A DNA stretch of 7,609 bases, from positions 1 through 7,609 of the forward strand of contig JAGQRA010000503.1 of the NCBI GenBank assembly GCA_020425885.1, read 5' to 3'. Each line of letters opens with the position of its first letter. Within the stretch, counting starts at the first letter, position 1. Below are positions 5,627 to 7,609 of this stretch, in pieces. The position numbers and the translations under genes were made by a program. The notes below the pieces were generated by a model that was not told the origin of the DNA, did no database searches, and worked only from the letters and a program-made list of their open reading frames with translations. This DNA is from Planctomycetota bacterium (GTDB lineage Bacteria > Planctomycetota > UBA1135 > UBA2386).

Positions 5627-7609
5627 TGCAACACCATGACCAGGTAGCTGTGGCCGTGATCGGCCAACAGCTTCTCGAGGTGGGTGGCGGCCGCCAGGTT
5701 GCGGCGCTCGGACAGTGCGCGCAGTCCGGCCGAGAGCCGCAGGCCGGCCTCGATTTCGTTGCGGATGACGGTGACCCAGGGCAGGCCCGGATCATCGGGC
5801 AGCCGGCGGAGGACCTGGTCGAACCAATCCGAGGCCAGCGGGTAGCCGTTCTCGCCGGTGCCGGAGCTGTCGTCGGCCGGATCGAAGCCGGACAGGTAGG
5901 CCCTGGCCGCGCGGGCGTGCTGCGCCAGCAGCACGAGGGCGAGGAAGCACTCGCGCGCCCCGGGGGTCACGGCGGTCACGTGGGCGCCGAATCGCGACCA
6001 GTCCTCGGGTGACAGTGTCGCGGACTCGATGGTCTGCTCCTTGGCGTTCCGCTTGGTGGCGTCGACGACCGCCAACCTGCCGGCCCGTCGATCCCAGCGC
6101 ACGATCTGCAGGTCCGGCTCATCGCCGTTGCCGTAGCCGAGCTCGCCACCGGCCAGGACCTGTTCGAGCGCGGTCGCGAACTCCTCGGCGAGACGGGCGG
6201 CCTGAGCCAGTCCGGCGGCGCGACTGCAGGCGGCTTCACCGGGAGATCCGGTGGCGAACTGCCCGGCCGACTCCGCGGCCGCCGCGAAGTCGAAGTGCTC
6301 GATGTGTCGGGCGATGCCGCCATCGCCGGCGAGCGTCGCGTGGTACTCCTGCCACAGACCCTCGCGGACTTCGCGCACCATGCCGGCCAGGGTCTCGCGG
6401 CCGCTGGTCACCTTGACGGCGGCGCTGTCGAGTGCATCGGCCAGCTCCTTCGGCCAGCGTCCCCTGGCGGCGAGGTTGTCCGACAGCCGATCGAGGGCAG
6501 CCGTGAGAGCATCCGAGTCCTTGGCGCTCACTGCGCTGTCGATCGCACGGTCGAGCTCGCCGAGTCGCTCGCGGGCCGCGTCGACCACCTGCTTGCGCAG
6601 CTCGTCGAGCCCCTGCCGCAGCTTCGGCTCGTCGCGGATCTCGGCCTCGACCTCGGCCTGCAACGTGCGCAGCGCCAGGGCGTAGTCGTGGGCCTGGACC
6701 TGAGGCGCGATGTTCTGCGCTGCCGTCGTCAGGCATTCCTCGACGCGCCGCTGCAGCTGCTGCACCTGTTGCTCGCGTTGGTCATGCCTGGAGCGGGCGG
6801 CCGTGGCGCGTTGCCGCGCCTCGATCGCGGCCTTCGTATCCGGGTGTTCGTCGGCGACCTTGTCGAGCGCTAGTGCGAGTCGGTCGTCGGGCAGCTCGGC
6901 GAGGCGGGCGCTGAGCAGCGCGATCGTCGCCCTGTCCTCGCGCGCGGCCTCCTTGAGGTCGCGGTTCTCGTCGGCGAAGCGCTGCTTCTCGGGGTCGTCG
7001 TAGTAGACCTTCTCGGTGACCGTCTCGCCCCGCTTGTTCACCGCCCAGTAGATGGCGCCGCCCGCGATCAGCACGGCCGCGGCGGCGAGCCCGATCCACA
7101 GCCCCTTCTTGTGCGGCGGCTGCAGCAGAACCGCGACGTCTTCGAGCAGGGCGTTGGCGGTCTGGTAGCGATCCGCCGGCTCCTTGCTCATCAGGCGCTG
7201 GATGATCGCGGCGACCTCGGCCGGGACCGCGTGATTGACCTTGTGCGCCGGCTCGGCATCGTCCTTGACCTGGGCGCGCAGGATGTCCTTGACGGTCTGG
7301 CCGCGGAACGGCGTGCGCCCGGTGACCAGGCGATAGAACGTGCACCCCAGGGCATAGAGGTCGGTGCGGTGGTCGATCGTCTTGCGCAGCACCTGCTCCG
7401 GCGCCATGAAGTGCGGCGTGCCGACGGCGCGCTGCTCGCTCTCGGGATCGGTGCCGGCCAGTCCGAGATCGGCGATCTTGATGACGCCGTGTTGGTCGAG
7501 CATCAAGTTGTCCGGCTTGATGTCGCGATGCACGATGCCCAGCGACTCGGCGTAGGCGAGACCTTCGGCGGCGTCGGCGATCACCCGCAGCGCGCGGTCG
7601 ACCGGCATC
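5623..7609 (-). CDS. Membrane-anchored Ser/Thr protein kinase with a helical ectodomain, N-terminus outside the window
   Basis: Hanks-type kinase; 662 codons are visible and the N-lobe (Gly-rich loop, invariant Lys) lies beyond the window edge. In residues counted from the Met at 7608: the catalytic loop HRDIKPDN (27-34) has the catalytic Asp29, Lys31 and Asn34. The metal-binding motif is DLG (47-49) instead of DFG. GTPHFMAPEQ (63-72) is the activation-segment end, DLYALGCTFYRLVTGRTPF (83-101) is the F-helix region, and ADRYQTANALLEDV (145-158) closes the C-lobe. One membrane helix follows at about 169-190. The remaining ~470 residues are probably extracytoplasmic: Ala/Glu/Arg-rich, strongly helical and likely coiled coil at 200-470, then a mixed segment (about 485-545, including QIVRWDRRAGRLAVVDATKR) and a helical tail ending VMVLQ. 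The catalytic residues visible are intact, so an active RD-type kinase is likely. No PASTA, TPR or β-propeller repeat was recognised. The gene heads the visible cluster and its stop overlaps the yggU start. Confidence 0.92.
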   Translation of the reverse strand, partial: MPVDRALRVIADAAEGLAYAESLGIVHRDIKPDNLMLDQHGVIKIADLGLAGTDPESEQRAVGTPHFMAPEQVLRKTIDHRTDLYALGCTFYRLVTGRTPFRGQTVKDILRAQVKDDAEPAHKVNHAVPAEVAAIIQRLMSKEPADRYQTANALLEDVAVLLQPPHKKGLWIGLAAAAVLIAGGAIYWAVNKRGETVTEKVYYDDPEKQRFADENRDLKEAAREDRATIALLSARLAELPDDRLALALDKVADEHPDTKAAIEARQRATAARSRHDQREQQVQQLQRRVEECLTTAAQNIAPQVQAHDYALALRTLQAEVEAEIRDEPKLRQGLDELRKQVVDAARERLGELDRAIDSAVSAKDSDALTAALDRLSDNLAARGRWPKELADALDSAAVKVTSGRETLAGMVREVREGLWQEYHATLAGDGGIARHIEHFDFAAAAESAGQFATGSPGEAACSRAAGLAQAARLAEEFATALEQVLAGGELGYGNGDEPDLQIVRWDRRAGRLAVVDATKRNAKEQTIESATLSPEDWSRFGAHVTAVTPGARECFLALVLLAQHARAARAYLSGFDPADDSSGTGENGYPLASDWFDQVLRRLPDDPGLPWVTVIRNEIEAGLRLSAGLRALSERRNLAAATHLEKLLADHGHSYLVMVLQ

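Noticed and set aside
1..7609. Mobile elements, CRISPR arrays, tRNA/rRNA genes, toxin-antitoxin or defence genes
   Set aside because: I looked on both strands and found no transposase or integrase motifs, no regularly spaced repeats, no tRNA cloverleaf and no defence-protein motifs. The gene content looks chromosomal.

Overview
The window looks like chromosomal DNA from a GC-rich, gene-dense Gram-negative bacterium, most likely a planctomycete (Planctomycetota) or close relative. The pointers are a membrane-anchored Ser/Thr kinase with a long helical ectodomain, and a Gly/Thr/Ser/Asn-rich secreted PKD-domain protein. The latter ends in a Cys-containing β-rich domain that I recall from many secreted planctomycete proteins. 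This assignment is inference; there is no rRNA or other phylogenetic marker.

Layout. (1) Positions 1-1390, plus strand: the 3' end of a sugar-type ABC transporter operon. It holds the C-terminal part of an RbsA/MglA-like double-ATPase and a complete RbsC-like permease, joined by an ATGA overlap. (2) Positions 1391-1555: a convergent intergenic gap with two hairpins. One is perfect and symmetric, and one is stable only as minus-strand RNA. (3) Positions 1556-3661, minus strand: a 701-residue exported protein with a signal peptide, two PKD domains and a conserved-looking C-terminal domain. (4) Positions 3662-3864: an intergenic region with inverted repeats and a possible minus-strand promoter. 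(5) Positions 3865-7609, minus strand: a tightly packed four-gene cluster, in transcription order Ser/Thr protein kinase (5' end outside the window), YggU/DUF167 protein, purine nucleoside phosphorylase-like protein, and PurN. Kinase/YggU and PNP/PurN overlap by GTGA, and YggU and PNP are 11 nt apart, so the four are very probably co-transcribed and partly translationally coupled.

How they may work together. PurN is a de novo purine synthesis enzyme and the PNP-like protein belongs to a purine salvage family, so the end of the operon has a purine theme. A signalling kinase leads the operon. The PNP-like protein keeps the family scaffold, but by eye it has lost nearly every phosphate-, base- and ribose-binding residue of the trimeric PNP active site. 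It may be a pseudoenzyme or have changed specificity, and it is the most unusual thing here. I saw no mobile elements, CRISPR arrays, tRNAs or rRNAs. Several very long ORFs on the opposite strands are GC-driven shadows and are not annotated.
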